Shown here piece after piece: positions 43,055-52,662 of a stretch of DNA of 64,000 nucleotides. The position numbers were made by a program, and so were the translations under genes. The number at the start of each line of letters is the position of its first letter. The first letter of the stretch is position 1. The DNA comes from Gammaproteobacteria bacterium TMED1 (GTDB lineage Bacteria; Pseudomonadota; Gammaproteobacteria; Pseudomonadales; Azotimanducaceae): assembly GCA_002167855.2 (NCBI GenBank), contig NHBG02000020.1:324173-388172 (forward strand), read 5' to 3'. Below the pieces are notes generated by a model that was given only the letters and a program-made list of their open reading frames with translations, made no database searches and had not been told where the DNA came from.

Positions 43055-44506
43055 TTATGCAGTATCAAGATACACAGCATAAAGTCGAATATCCTCTGGC
43101 CTTAATCCCACAAAGTTGATTCGCACTAATACAGGAGTACCTATGTCTTCTATTACTGCGTGTCTGTTCCAAGTAATTCTCTGGGCAAAACCTCCCTTCT
43201 TAGATGCTTTACTGACATTAGCTTCATAGCCTCTTATAGCGCGAAACGACTGATCCTGCAGTTCGACTGTTATAGAACTGTGTTCTGTGATTCCTTCGAT
43301 ATTGACAGATAAAACGGCCGACTTCCCTTCCAAATCGATAGGCGCTGACACAAAGTGTGAAGCTCTCTTCGAATAACTCCAAGCTCCACTATCGAATGGA
43401 GAGAAATATCCCAATCGATCTCTCGGCCAACTTGCAACGCGAACGCCATCTCCAGCCTCCTCTGGCCAAGCGCCGTACCAAAAAAGAGTTTCATCACCAA
43501 TATTCTCAAAACCCTGTCCCTGAATGAGAGCTGGAAAATTTAGGTTGAGTGCATCTCTATGTTTAGAACTCCAACCATCCTCAGCCGCTGCAACAATGGG
43601 AAAGTTAGGAATGGGCTCACGGTAATGCAAAGCATCCTGACTAACTGCAACACCAAGATCCATCGTGAGCATTCTTCTGTCATTGGATGGATGCCCGTCC
43701 CACTTGCCGAAGAAGCCAATTATAACATTGCCACGATTCCATAGCGCTGCTCCCAAGTGAACCTGCTGTCCATCATTTTTACCGTGACCCGCCGACTGAG
43801 GTTGATGTTGTCCCCTCCGGAGACCGGAACAAGTTGCCTCGGACCAGTACTCGAAGTCGCGGGAGGCCATTGTGACGAGTTGGCGAACGCCCATGCCGTG
43901 CCGCCCCCCTTGCCCGGCGAGATAGTAACAACCATCCACTATCGCACCCCCAGACATTTCAAACCAACCACCAACCGGATTATTGGAAGACTCGGTCCAA
44001 ATAAGCCCATCAGGACTATAGGCTACGGCAAGACCGCTGTACTTACTAGTTTCGAAAGCCATTTTAAAACGCTTGTTTTTGTCTTGAGCTTCTGGCTCGT
44101 GGAAGATAACACATGCCTGAACATGCAAATCTTCACCCATGTCCACTAAATTGTTATGTTTGCTGTCTTGATAACGGACTAAACCAAGATCCGGTTTTTC
44201 CCAGTCACGCCCATTTTTACTCTTCGCTAGGCAAACCCGCTGATGCCACTTTAAACAAGGACCCTGACCCAAATACCACATCCAAAATTCTTCGCCAATC
44301 CTAAGAACGGTTCCATAAAATGCAATCCACTGACTATCATGCTCACCGGCCTCACCAAGCGATATTACTGGGCTATTTCCGTGACCTCCTCGACTACCCT
44401 GAAGATTCAGCTTTAGACCATCTTGGAACGGGATACTGTGGTCATCGAAGGGGAAAAGCACTATAGAATTTAAACTTATCGGCGGGGCCCCATTTTTGAT
44501 AATCAT
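43055..44506 (-). CDS. Five-bladed propeller glycosidase-like protein (GH32/GH43 superfamily)
   Basis: A 483-residue protein with beta-propeller repeats of the kind found in GH43/GH32-type glycosidases: EFWMWYLGQGPCLKWHQRVCLAKSKNGRDWEKP, VAYSPDGLIWTESSNNPVGGWFEMSGG, and LFWYGAWPEEAGDGVRVASWPRDRLG. A C-terminal beta domain (FVSAPIDLEGKSAVLSVNIEG) follows. Similar proteins occur in planctomycetes and marine gammaproteobacteria. No signal peptide. AAGG precedes the ATG. Catalytic acids cannot be assigned by eye, so enzymatic activity and substrate are unproven. Confidence 0.55.
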   Translation of the reverse strand: MIIKNGAPPISLNSIVLFPFDDHSIPFQDGLKLNLQGSRGGHGNSPVISLGEAGEHDSQWIAFYGTVLRIGEEFWMWYLGQGPCLKWHQRVCLAKSKNGRDWEKPDLGLVRYQDSKHNNLVDMGEDLHVQACVIFHEPEAQDKNKRFKMAFETSKYSGLAVAYSPDGLIWTESSNNPVGGWFEMSGGAIVDGCYYLAGQGGRHGMGVRQLVTMASRDFEYWSEATCSGLRRGQHQPQSAGHGKNDGQQVHLGAALWNRGNVIIGFFGKWDGHPSNDRRMLTMDLGVAVSQDALHYREPIPNFPIVAAAEDGWSSKHRDALNLNFPALIQGQGFENIGDETLFWYGAWPEEAGDGVRVASWPRDRLGYFSPFDSGAWSYSKRASHFVSAPIDLEGKSAVLSVNIEGITEHSSITVELQDQSFRAIRGYEANVSKASKKGGFAQRITWNRHAVIEDIGTPVLVRINFVGLRPEDIRLYAVYLDTA

Positions 44507-44597
44507 AAACTACCTTCTAAATTTTCTAATCACGCCAAGAGATCTAATCATCTCTCATTAGCTGTTCAGACAAAAGCTTACAAACTCAATAAAGAAA

Positions 44598-44673
44598 TGG
44601 TGCCGGAAAGTGGACTCGAACCACCGACCAATAACTTACGAAGCTACTGCTCTACCAACTGAGCTATTCCGGC
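44598..44673 (-). tRNA. tRNA-Thr (anticodon CGT)
   Basis: A 76-base cloverleaf with encoded CCA. Acceptor GCCGGAA/TTCCGGC, D arm GCTC-AGTTGGTA-GAGC, anticodon loop TTCGTAA with CGT, T arm GGTGG-TTCGAGT-CCACT. It closely resembles E. coli tRNA-Thr(CGU). Two G-U pairs in the anticodon stem (GTAGC/GTTAT) are tolerable. Confidence 0.96.
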
Positions 44674-44745
44674 ACAGATAAAAAGATACCCCGATATTTA
44701 GGGGCGGAACAAAAGAAACTTCTAGTAACGACAAAATGCCAGTAC

Positions 44746-45225
44746 TTAGCCATCGGAAGTCGCGTCCGATACAGGATCCTTAACATTTATTTCTGCCTCT
44801 AGCGGATCCATGGTGCCTTTTATAGTTTGCGATTCAGCAACCAAACCCCAATACGCTGGTCTTGATATTGTAACAGCCGAAGAGTCACCTTGAATGCCAA
44901 CAACACCTGTATCCGAGTCCTCAGCTTCTTGATAAGCCGGCCCTCCTCCGGGCGCTTCAATAGCGTCCGGATTAAGCATAGCAATCCAGCTAGGCGAATC
45001 TTTAGGTACAGTGCTAGTAAGACCCAAGGCTATCTGCGCATTACCCTTTACAAAGGTTGCACGCGCTAACGTTAAAGCCTTTTCATAGCTTGAGTTGACC
45101 CTCGACATATTAGCCTCTCTAACGTAATCCTGATATGCTGGTAAAGCGACTACGACAAGTATCGCGATAAGAGAGACGGCCAGCATTGCCTCAATCAAGC
45201 TAAAACCTTTTTGCATCTCTTTCAT
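44746..45225 (-). CDS. Type IV pilin-like protein
   Basis: Prepilin with a short leader, MKEMQKG, cut before FSLIEAMLAVSLIAILVVVALPAYQDYVREA, with the needed Glu at +5. The track begins 22 codons too early; the ATG at 45225 has GGAG about nine bases upstream and fits the leader. 159 residues. No C-terminal disulfide pair of major PilA pilins is seen (no cysteine in the mature part), so it may be a minor or atypical pilin. The prepilin peptidase gene pilD is divergent next door, but pilB and pilC are not here. Confidence 0.85.
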   Translation of the reverse strand: MKEMQKGFSLIEAMLAVSLIAILVVVALPAYQDYVREANMSRVNSSYEKALTLARATFVKGNAQIALGLTSTVPKDSPSWIAMLNPDAIEAPGGGPAYQEAEDSDTGVVGIQGDSSAVTISRPAYWGLVAESQTIKGTMDPLEAEINVKDPVSDATSDG

Positions 45226-45359
45226 ATTGTGAACTCCGCTCAATAATTTCTCACCAGCTAGAAAATACGGCACGTTGCGATTCCAGGCCAATAGGGCAGT
45301 GTACGGGAACGGAAGTTACTTTGAAACCCAGTCCTGTAACGAAAGTGTTTAGGTTTACT

Positions 45360-45398
45360 TCAAAGAAATTGTAAGTCACGTCGTAAAATATTAATCAT
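45360..45398 (-). CDS. Possible 12-codon leader peptide upstream of the pilin gene
   Basis: AAAGGAG lies six bases before an ATG that opens MINILRRDLQFL, then TGA, 134 bases ahead of the pilin ATG on the same strand. The ribosome site is stronger than that of the pilin gene itself. It may be a translated leader or upstream frame, or a decayed gene start; nothing recognisable follows in other frames. Confidence 0.3.
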   Translation of the reverse strand: MINILRRDLQFL

Positions 45399-45504
45399 AT
45401 TGATCTCCTTTTAATTCCAGATAGTGGATAATTAAGAGGAGTGTCTGAACTATTTACACCGAGATAAACACTAATCTTTTGGACTTACTAAACTAAGAAA
45501 TCGC

Positions 45505-46380
45505 ATGATGGAAGATCTTTCTCTCTTACAATCCAATTACCCCACTACAGTTACACTGCTTGGGCTGATTTTGGGTTTATGTATCGGTAGCTTTCTAAAT
45601 GTGGTGATCGTGAGATTACCGATCATCCTCAAGAGACAATGGGTCACAGAAGCATACGAAATTCTTGACTTAAAAAGTCCTCCCGGGAACGGTGGTATAA
45701 CATTAAGTCAACCATGCTCACACTGTCCAAAGTGCAAAGCCCACATCCGTCCTTGGGACAATATTCCTGTTATAAGCTATCTCAGGCTTTTTGGAAAATG
45801 CGCAAGCTGTGGGGCAAAAATACCCTCACGGTACCTAATAATAGAATTAACCACTGGTGGACTCACCGCTTTTATTATTTATTCTTTGGGAATAACATAT
45901 TCCGGACTATTTGGATGCTTTTTTACTTGGGGTCTAATTACATTATCGTTCATTGATCACGATACAAACATTCTCCCTGATGGCATAACTTTACCTTTCC
46001 TCTGGTTAGGTTTGGTTGCAAACTACTTCGAACTTTTTATTGATTTCCGTAGTGCTTTTATTGGCGTTTGCTTAGGCTATTGTTTCCTATGGTCTACTTA
46101 TCAGATCCATAAATTCCTAACTGGAAAGGATGGAATGGGCCATGGTGATTTCAAGCTCTTAGCGCTCATCGGTGCATGGCTTGGATGGCAACCGCTTTTC
46201 TTAGTAGTTTTCCTAGCTTCAATAGGTGGTTTAATTTTTACTACAGTTCGCAGCTTATCAGGTAAAAAAAATGTCTATGCAATTGCATTCGGACCCTATT
46301 TAGCTTGCTCTGGATGGATTATGATGTTCTGGGGAGATGTGATTATGAATCATTACTTGGCATTAATTGGGATAATTTAA
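45505..46380 (+). CDS. pilD: Prepilin peptidase/N-methyltransferase PilD
   Basis: Cleaves and N-methylates prepilins and type II pseudopilins at the inner membrane. 291 residues, about eight helices. The zinc-binding cytosolic loop has paired CxxC motifs (CSHCPKC, CASCGAKIPSRY). Catalytic aspartates are in LSFIDHDTNILPDG and GKDGMGHGDFKL. It serves both the neighbouring pilin and, presumably, pseudopilins linked to GspA/GspB. coaE begins at the last base of its stop (TAATG). Confidence 0.94.
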   Translation: MMEDLSLLQSNYPTTVTLLGLILGLCIGSFLNVVIVRLPIILKRQWVTEAYEILDLKSPPGNGGITLSQPCSHCPKCKAHIRPWDNIPVISYLRLFGKCASCGAKIPSRYLIIELTTGGLTAFIIYSLGITYSGLFGCFFTWGLITLSFIDHDTNILPDGITLPFLWLGLVANYFELFIDFRSAFIGVCLGYCFLWSTYQIHKFLTGKDGMGHGDFKLLALIGAWLGWQPLFLVVFLASIGGLIFTTVRSLSGKKNVYAIAFGPYLACSGWIMMFWGDVIMNHYLALIGII

Positions 46381-46982
46381 TGTATGTAGTCGGTATATCG
46401 GGAGGTGTAGGGAGCGGCAAAACAACAGTTTCAAGTCAGTTTGCAGGACTAGGAATAACAATAGCGGATGCAGACATCGCTGCGAGAACCATTGTAGAAC
46501 CGGGTAAACCCGTGCTTAAAAAAATCGTTGACAAGTATGGTCAGAGCATACTTTTGGAAAGTGGTAAGCTTAACCGAGTCCTATTAAGAGAAATAATTTT
46601 TAACGATTCAGATGCGAGGACATGGCTAGAAAAACTAACGCATGGTCCCATTAACCTAGAACTTCGAGGTATAATCGATAAGTCTACCTCACCCTACTCC
46701 ATACTCGTCTTGTCAGCTGGGACCGGCCGATCATCTCTAATGGATCGGTTACTAGTGATAGATACCTCACCCGAACTTCAAATCAAACGTGTTATGGTTA
46801 GAGATAATTGTACACGCGAGCAAGTGCAGGCAATTATGGATGCGCAGCCGACCCGGCAACAGAGACTTGATATTGCAGATGACATACTTCTCAATGATGA
46901 AAGCTCGGACAATCTTTCTTCAGTAGTACGCCAATTCCATGTCAAATACACTAATCTTGCAAAGTCTAAAAGAAATGACTGA
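46380..46982 (+). CDS. coaE: Dephospho-CoA kinase CoaE
   Basis: Last step of coenzyme A synthesis. The ATG at 46380, overlapping pilD's stop by one base, gives MYVVGISGGVGSGKTTV with the P-loop; the longer track start is spurious. 200 residues. RVMVRDNCTREQVQAIMDAQPTRQQRLDIADDIL is classical. The usual PLLxE stretch is replaced by LSAGTGRSSLMDRL, so the CoA-binding lid region is divergent. Gene order pilD-coaE-yacG is conserved in gammaproteobacteria. Confidence 0.9.
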   Translation: MYVVGISGGVGSGKTTVSSQFAGLGITIADADIAARTIVEPGKPVLKKIVDKYGQSILLESGKLNRVLLREIIFNDSDARTWLEKLTHGPINLELRGIIDKSTSPYSILVLSAGTGRSSLMDRLLVIDTSPELQIKRVMVRDNCTREQVQAIMDAQPTRQQRLDIADDILLNDESSDNLSSVVRQFHVKYTNLAKSKRND

Positions 46983-47166
46983 TCTGGTTGTTAACTGCCC
47001 GTCCTGTAACACGTTAGTAGCATGGGTTACTTCAAACAGGCATCGTCCATTTTGTTCTGATAGATGTAGAATCCTAGATCTTGGCGAATGGGCTGTGGGT
47101 AAACGAGGACTCCCCGCAGATGCAGAGTACTACGATGTAAAAAGTGAAAAGCTGAATGAGGAGTAG
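46975..47166 (+). CDS. yacG: DNA gyrase inhibitor YacG
   Basis: Small zinc protein that binds GyrB. The ATG at 46975 inside coaE's last codons gives MTDLVVNCPSCNTLV and 63 residues; the track's start 12 codons earlier is unlikely. Four zinc cysteines are in CPSC and FCSDRCR, followed by LDLGEWAVGKRGLP, both diagnostic. Confidence 0.93.
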   Translation: MTDLVVNCPSCNTLVAWVTSNRHRPFCSDRCRILDLGEWAVGKRGLPADAEYYDVKSEKLNEE

Positions 47167-47174
47167 AAAATGGC

Positions 47175-48401
47175 CTAGGTACGATACTCAGCATTAATTT
47201 TCACGTACTCGTGAGATAGATCACTTGTCCAAACAGTGTCACTAAAGTCACCAGAATTAAGATTTACTCGAATAACGATCTCTTCTTCCGCCATCACATT
47301 CGCGCCATCTACCTCCCGATAGTTTGATGCTTTCGCCCCACCACGCATCAGACATACGTCTCCAAGATATACGTCAACCCTGGAAACATCTATATCGATA
47401 TCAGCCTTACCAATAGCCATTACAATTCGACCCCAGTTAGCATCACCGGCGAAAATAGCCGTTTTCATTAGCGGCGAATTGGCAATTGCATAAGCGACAT
47501 CCAAACATACTTGCCTATTGGGTGCACCTTCGACATTAATAGTAACAAACTTTGTCGCCCCTTCCGCATCACGGATTATGCCCTGTGCGAGTTCCTGCAT
47601 AAGACTATTCAATTCTAAAAGGAATAATTCTTGCGCTGCTGGATCTCCAAGATCAACTAAAGTTTTACCTGTGGCGGTAAGCATGCATGAGTCATTGGTA
47701 GAGGTATCGCTATCGACAGTAATTCTATTAAAAGAACAGTTTACAGCTCTGACCAAAATATCTTGCAGTAAGTCCTTAGTGCAGATCACATCAGAAGTTA
47801 TGTATGCCAGCATAGTTGCCATATTTGGCTGTACCATTCCCGCTCCTTTTGCAATGCCGGTAATAGTTACGGTAGTACCACACACATTGAAACGACGTGA
47901 AGCAATCTTTGGACGAGTATCCGTCGTCATGATACCTTTGGCTGCAAGCAACCACTTGGATGGGTCAAGCCCTCCAAAAAGCTCGCTTAAGGACCTAATG
48001 ATCTTTTCGGTGGGGAGTCTTTCGCCAATGACGCCTGTAGAGAACGGTAAGATTTCAGCATAAGATACACCGCTAACTTCCGCCATCGCTTCGCAGCACC
48101 GAAGAGCATCTTGATTACCCTCCTCTCCGGTCGCAGCATTGGCATTACCGCTATTTATTAAGAAGTATCTGGCATCTCGCTGCTTTAAATGCGCTTTTCC
48201 GATCTGCACGGGTGCAGCGGCAAATAAATTCTTTGTAAACACACCTACCGTTGTACTGTTCTCCGCAAACTCAAGCAAAACAAGATCGTGAGCTTTGGAC
48301 TCATGGCTGCCCTCAAAAGATTTTCTAATCCCAGCAGCTACAGCTGCTAGTCTTACGCCTGGGACGGGATAAAAATCAAAACTGGCTTCTCCCACTGCCA
48401 A
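47175..48401 (-). CDS. argJ: Bifunctional ornithine acetyltransferase/N-acetylglutamate synthase ArgJ
   Basis: Arginine biosynthesis, recycling the acetyl group. 408 residues as one precursor that self-cleaves at the threonine in KGAGMVQPNMATMLAYITSD. GDANWGRIVMAIGKADIDID and SGNANAATGEEG are also conserved. Start is TTG with GGAG six bases upstream, the GGAG lying in secA's final codons (3 bases between the genes), so it is translated from the secA transcript. Confidence 0.95.
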   Translation of the reverse strand: MAVGEASFDFYPVPGVRLAAVAAGIRKSFEGSHESKAHDLVLLEFAENSTTVGVFTKNLFAAAPVQIGKAHLKQRDARYFLINSGNANAATGEEGNQDALRCCEAMAEVSGVSYAEILPFSTGVIGERLPTEKIIRSLSELFGGLDPSKWLLAAKGIMTTDTRPKIASRRFNVCGTTVTITGIAKGAGMVQPNMATMLAYITSDVICTKDLLQDILVRAVNCSFNRITVDSDTSTNDSCMLTATGKTLVDLGDPAAQELFLLELNSLMQELAQGIIRDAEGATKFVTINVEGAPNRQVCLDVAYAIANSPLMKTAIFAGDANWGRIVMAIGKADIDIDVSRVDVYLGDVCLMRGGAKASNYREVDGANVMAEEEIVIRVNLNSGDFSDTVWTSDLSHEYVKINAEYRT

Positions 48402-48404
48402 AGT

Positions 48405-51146
48405 CTACTCCAATCGTCCACAACAAACTTTAAATTTTTTCCCTGACCCGCAAGGACATAATTCGTTACGACCTATCTTTTTATTTGATCTAACAAACGG
48501 TGCTTGACCGAGAGCCTGGCTCGAGTCCAGCCTCGCCGCCTGCACCTGATCAATTCTTGTACCAAGTTGATTGCTGGTTTCTTTTTTATATTTCAGCTGG
48601 CTTTTTTGTTCCTGTTCACGTCTTCTTTTTTCAATCTCATCTAAATCTTCTTTACCTCTAAACTCAACCCGACATAATATTTTTATTACTTCAACCTGAA
48701 TATTATTTAAAAGGTCTTCAAACAGTTGGAAAGCCTCTCGTTTATATTCCTGTTTCGGCTGCTTTTGGGCATAGGCGCGGAGATGGATTCCTTGCCTTAG
48801 ATGATCCATCGATGCAAGATGTTCTTTCCACATGGCATCAACTATATCCAACATAATCCGTTTTTCTATTATTCTAATATCAGGTCCTACAACCAGCTCT
48901 TTTTCTTTGTAACCTTGACGAGTTGTAGCAATTATTTTCTCCCTTAGAGACTCTTCATGTATCGTATGATCGTTATCAAGCCACTGCTGTATTGGAATTC
49001 GAGTATTGAACTCAGAAATACAGGCCTGCTCTAGGCCAGCAATATCCCACTGCTCTTCTAGACTTTGACGCGGCAAAAAGTTGTCTATAGTTTGGTTTAC
49101 AACATCACCCCAAATGATATCAATTGTCCCTGATATATCATCTGATGCCATCAACCCATTACGCTGATCGTAAATCATCTGACGCTGATCATTGGCTACA
49201 TCATCGTACTCGAGAAGTTGCTTACGGATATCGAAATTACGTCCTTCCACTTTGCGCTGGGCCTTTTCAATAGCATTTGTCACCATACGAGCTTCAATAG
49301 CTTCCCCTTTTTTCATCCCGGCCGATTGCATTAAACTCCGCATTTTATCTGAAGCGAAAATACGCATAAGATCATCCTCAAGAGATAAATAAAACCTCGA
49401 AAACCCAGGGTCACCCTGCCTCCCTGATCTACCCCGTAGCTGGTTATCTATCCTTCTACTTTCATGTCTTTCAGTCCCAATTACATGAAGCCCACCAGCT
49501 TCGATCACACGATTTTGATCTTTCTCCCAATTAGACTCCAGTGATTTAAGCTCCAATTCAGAATAGTTCCTTTCAGCCACTTCGGCTTCCCAATTTCCTC
49601 CAAGAATTATATCTGTGCCTCGACCTGCCATATTCGTAGCTATGGTAAGTGTTCCTGGTTTACCAGCTTGTGCGATTATTTCTGCTTCTTTTTCATGGAA
49701 TTTAGCATTCAGGACACTATGTTTAATCTTTTTATTGGTCAATAATGAGGACAGTCGTTCAGATGATTCAATTGACGCTGTGCCAACAAGAACTGGAGCG
49801 CCTTTTTCTAGGAGTACTGCAATATCATCTACAATCGCACTATATTTATCTTCCTCAGTAAGATAAATGAGATCGTTCCTATCATCTCGTATCATAGGCA
49901 GGTTAGTGGGTATAACAACTACGTCAAGTCCATATATTTGCTTAAACTCGAAGGCCTCAGTATCTGCAGTCCCGGTCATCCCTGAGAGTTTTGAGTAAAT
50001 ACGGAAATAATTTTGAAAAGTTGTCGAAGCGAGTGTTTGACTCTCATTAGATATGGGTAGACCCTCTTTTGCCTCAATGGCTTGATGTATCCCACCAGAC
50101 CATCGACGCCCTGGCATACTTCTTCCAGTATGCTCATCAACAATCACCACCTCTCTGTTCTGGATGATATAATGCACGTCCTTGTGAAAAAGGGTATGAG
50201 CTTTAAGTGCCGCTTGCATATGATGAAGTAACATCAGATTGGATGTACCGTAAAGTCCATCTCGGGATTCGAGTAATCCATTTTTGACCAACAAACCCTC
50301 AACTTTTATATGTCCCGAATCGGTTAATTCTACGTCACGCTGCTTTTCATCCACGAAAAAATCGCCTGGAGGTTCGATGTCGTTTAAAATGTGCTCGGGG
50401 GTCTTTTCCTGACGGTCTAATTTGGGTACGATTAAATTAATGGACCTGTAAACCTCTGAAGAATTTTCAACACCCCCCGTTATAATGAGAGGAGTTCTCG
50501 CTTCATCGATGAGAATAGAGTCAACCTCATCTACAATGGCATAGTTAAGTTCGCCTTGCGCCTTCTCTTCCAGTGAAAAAGCCATATTATCTCGAAGATA
50601 GTCAAAGCCAAACTCATTGTTCGTTCCATATGTAATATCTGCCTCGTAGGCCGTTTTTTTCTCGGTTTGATCCTGGCCGGCATAAACAACACCTACTCGC
50701 ATGCCAAGAGCCTCGTATAGTGGCCGCATCCACTCAGCACCCCACTTTGCGAGATAATCATTTACAGTCACAAGATGCACATTACCTTGAAGAGCGTTGA
50801 GATATAAGGGAAGAGTTGCCACAAGAGTTTTGCCCTCACCCGTTCGCATCTCTGCTATTCGACCCTCATGCAATGTGATGCCTCCTATCAGCTGAACGTC
50901 AAAAATTCGCATACCCAATGCACGCTTACCTGCTTCACGCACTAAAGCAAAAGCTTCAGGCAGTATCTGCTCGAGCGTTTCTCCTTGATCGAGTCTAGTT
51001 TCAAATACAATCTTTTGGGCCTTTATTTGCTCATCAGAATATCGCTCGATGACGGCTTCTAATTGGTTAACGACAGTCACGATTTTGCGCATACGCTTTA
51101 TTTCGCGATCATTTTTACTACCAAAGATCTTACGAAGCACGTTCAT
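48405..51146 (-). CDS. secA: Preprotein translocase ATPase SecA
   Basis: Motor of Sec protein export. 913 residues, full length. Walker [19 protein letters not shown] box ([19 protein letters not shown]), the preprotein cross-linking domain, [45 protein letters not shown], and the C-terminal zinc motif [17 protein letters not shown], which binds SecB and lipids. Conserved neighbours argJ, M23 peptidase, dciA and lpxC. Confidence 0.98.
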   Translation of the reverse strand: MNVLRKIFGSKNDREIKRMRKIVTVVNQLEAVIERYSDEQIKAQKIVFETRLDQGETLEQILPEAFALVREAGKRALGMRIFDVQLIGGITLHEGRIAEMRTGEGKTLVATLPLYLNALQGNVHLVTVNDYLAKWGAEWMRPLYEALGMRVGVVYAGQDQTEKKTAYEADITYGTNNEFGFDYLRDNMAFSLEEKAQGELNYAIVDEVDSILIDEARTPLIITGGVENSSEVYRSINLIVPKLDRQEKTPEHILNDIEPPGDFFVDEKQRDVELTDSGHIKVEGLLVKNGLLESRDGLYGTSNLMLLHHMQAALKAHTLFHKDVHYIIQNREVVIVDEHTGRSMPGRRWSGGIHQAIEAKEGLPISNESQTLASTTFQNYFRIYSKLSGMTGTADTEAFEFKQIYGLDVVVIPTNLPMIRDDRNDLIYLTEEDKYSAIVDDIAVLLEKGAPVLVGTASIESSERLSSLLTNKKIKHSVLNAKFHEKEAEIIAQAGKPGTLTIATNMAGRGTDIILGGNWEAEVAERNYSELELKSLESNWEKDQNRVIEAGGLHVIGTERHESRRIDNQLRGRSGRQGDPGFSRFYLSLEDDLMRIFASDKMRSLMQSAGMKKGEAIEARMVTNAIEKAQRKVEGRNFDIRKQLLEYDDVANDQRQMIYDQRNGLMASDDISGTIDIIWGDVVNQTIDNFLPRQSLEEQWDIAGLEQACISEFNTRIPIQQWLDNDHTIHEESLREKIIATTRQGYKEKELVVGPDIRIIEKRIMLDIVDAMWKEHLASMDHLRQGIHLRAYAQKQPKQEYKREAFQLFEDLLNNIQVEVIKILCRVEFRGKEDLDEIEKRRREQEQKSQLKYKKETSNQLGTRIDQVQAARLDSSQALGQAPFVRSNKKIGRNELCPCGSGKKFKVCCGRLE

Positions 51147-51212
51147 TACCTAAATATGAGTGAATTAGAAAAAATTGTATAATTCCAGAGCCGCAACGAG
51201 ATGATAGATATA

Positions 51213-52136
51213 TCAACGACTCGATCGATGAATATAAGAGGATGGATCGACGATTCTGCCATCTTTATATACTTCAAAGTGGACATGAGGGCCGGTGGAG
51301 CGTCCAGAACTGCCCATCAAACCGACAACCTGACCTTTTTTTACTATGTCACCAACGTTCACAAGATTTGTCTTATGATGACCATAGAGAGTTGTAAAAC
51401 CACTACCATGATTAATTTCGACTAATTCGCCATAACCACTTCGTGTTCCAGAATATACTACTACCCCTGCTGCAACTGCTATAATATTTGATCCTTCCTT
51501 CCCCGCAAAATCAACACCAGTATGCCAGGCACGCTTGCCCGTGATGGGGTCATTTCGAGCACCAAATCTAGAGGACATCCACCCCTTCTCGACAGGTCTA
51601 CCTGCTATGAAAAGATCATTTTGGATTTTCCGGGACACAAGCAAGGTTTCCAAAATAGAGAGTTGTTGTTCTCGGCTCTCTATCTCCTCACTCAATTTAC
51701 CCAAACGTTTCATATAGTCAGGTAGACTATTATTGAAATCTTCTGCTTCATTTAAAGGCCCTCCAAGGGCCGGAGGCTGAGAAAAATCAAACTCTCCTTC
51801 ATCCAATTTAGCGACCGATATCAATCTCTCTCCTAAAGCATCTAAACGTACAATTTTTGCCTGCAGATTTGCTAAACGAGTCGCTCCAGCCTCTAAACTA
51901 CCCTTAGCATCTGCCTTTGCCTCGTCAACCTCACTCTGCTGGATGTGAAGGACCTCTCTCCATTTACTCACCAATTCATTATTTAATCCTGCCTCACCCA
52001 AGCCATAATAATATGCTGCCATTCCTGCCGTCAGGAGAATGCTAATAAGCCCCAAGATAGCAAGCCCTAGTGACAGTGCGTTCGCGTTGAAAGAACGATG
52101 CTTACCTGAATGATTATCTATAATTATGAATTTCAT
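51213..52136 (-). CDS. M23 family metallopeptidase (LytM), membrane-anchored
   Basis: Putative periplasmic peptidoglycan endopeptidase. 307 residues: N-terminal membrane helix (ALSLGLAILGLISILLTAGMAAYYYGL, about 19-45), a coiled-coil linker, and a LytM domain. The zinc ligands are intact (AWHTGVDFAG and GPHVHFEVYKDGRIVDP), so it should be active rather than a degenerate NlpD/EnvC type. This gene sits between dciA and secA in many gammaproteobacteria. Confidence 0.88.
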   Translation of the reverse strand: MKFIIIDNHSGKHRSFNANALSLGLAILGLISILLTAGMAAYYYGLGEAGLNNELVSKWREVLHIQQSEVDEAKADAKGSLEAGATRLANLQAKIVRLDALGERLISVAKLDEGEFDFSQPPALGGPLNEAEDFNNSLPDYMKRLGKLSEEIESREQQLSILETLLVSRKIQNDLFIAGRPVEKGWMSSRFGARNDPITGKRAWHTGVDFAGKEGSNIIAVAAGVVVYSGTRSGYGELVEINHGSGFTTLYGHHKTNLVNVGDIVKKGQVVGLMGSSGRSTGPHVHFEVYKDGRIVDPSSYIHRSSR

Positions 52137-52203
52137 TTCTAAAACTACTAATAGTTAGGTTGGTTATCGGTTATCATAAGTTAATTATTAAGTAATAAAG
52201 CAC

Positions 52204-52662
52204 ATGTCTGACCTCTTATCCAAGGTAAAACTAAAGGCCAAACATCCTCTTGAAATAATGAGCGAATCCTCTTTACTCAACAAACTCCGCTCGAATGCTA
52301 ATAAACTGTTATCCATAGAAGATTTGATCCAACAAAATCTTTCCCTAAACTTACAAGTAGCAGCACTCAAAGGGGACACGTTACATTTAATCGCTCCCTC
52401 AAGCTCTGCAGCTACAAATATGAGGTACCGTCAGCAGACTATCATCAGCTTGCTCCGCAACCAATATCCTATCTCGAAATTGAAGCTCTCTGTTCGTCCT
52501 AAGGAGCCGCCACCTCCACCATATCTTAAGCCTCCAAATAAGCCGTCCCCAGAAAACGCCAGGCAAATAACTATAGCCGCTCAATATATCGAAAATGAAG
52601 GACTACGGAAAGCGCTAATTAAACTATCAAGGCGAGCGCATAAACCTAAAGCTGCTCAATAG
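52204..52662 (+). CDS. DUF721/DciA family protein (replicative helicase loader)
   Basis: A 152-residue protein with the DUF721 fold typical of DciA, which helps load DnaB in bacteria lacking Dna[51 protein letters not shown]. The C-terminal tail is proline-rich then helical and basic. Position, divergent from the M23 gene and convergent with lpxC (17-base overlap of the 3' ends), matches Pseudomonas-type genomes. Helicase loading is family inference. Confidence 0.75.
   Translation: MSDLLSKVKLKAKHPLEIMSESSLLNKLRSNANKLLSIEDLIQQNLSLNLQVAALKGDTLHLIAPSSSAATNMRYRQQTIISLLRNQYPISKLKLSVRPKEPPPPPYLKPPNKPSPENARQITIAAQYIENEGLRKALIKLSRRAHKPKAAQ

Noticed and set aside
44685-44706. CCCC/GGGG hairpin with T-run as pilin terminator
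   Set aside because: Four-base stem only; the tRNA gene follows and pairing may be chance.
45226-45400. Frameshifted gene (MINILRRDLQFL joined to a second frame ending VFSSW)
   Set aside because: Joining the frames gives no recognisable protein, and no homopolymer explains the shift.
47518-48063. 181-residue ORF antisense to argJ
   Set aside because: Fully contained in a well-supported gene, no independent ribosome site or domain.
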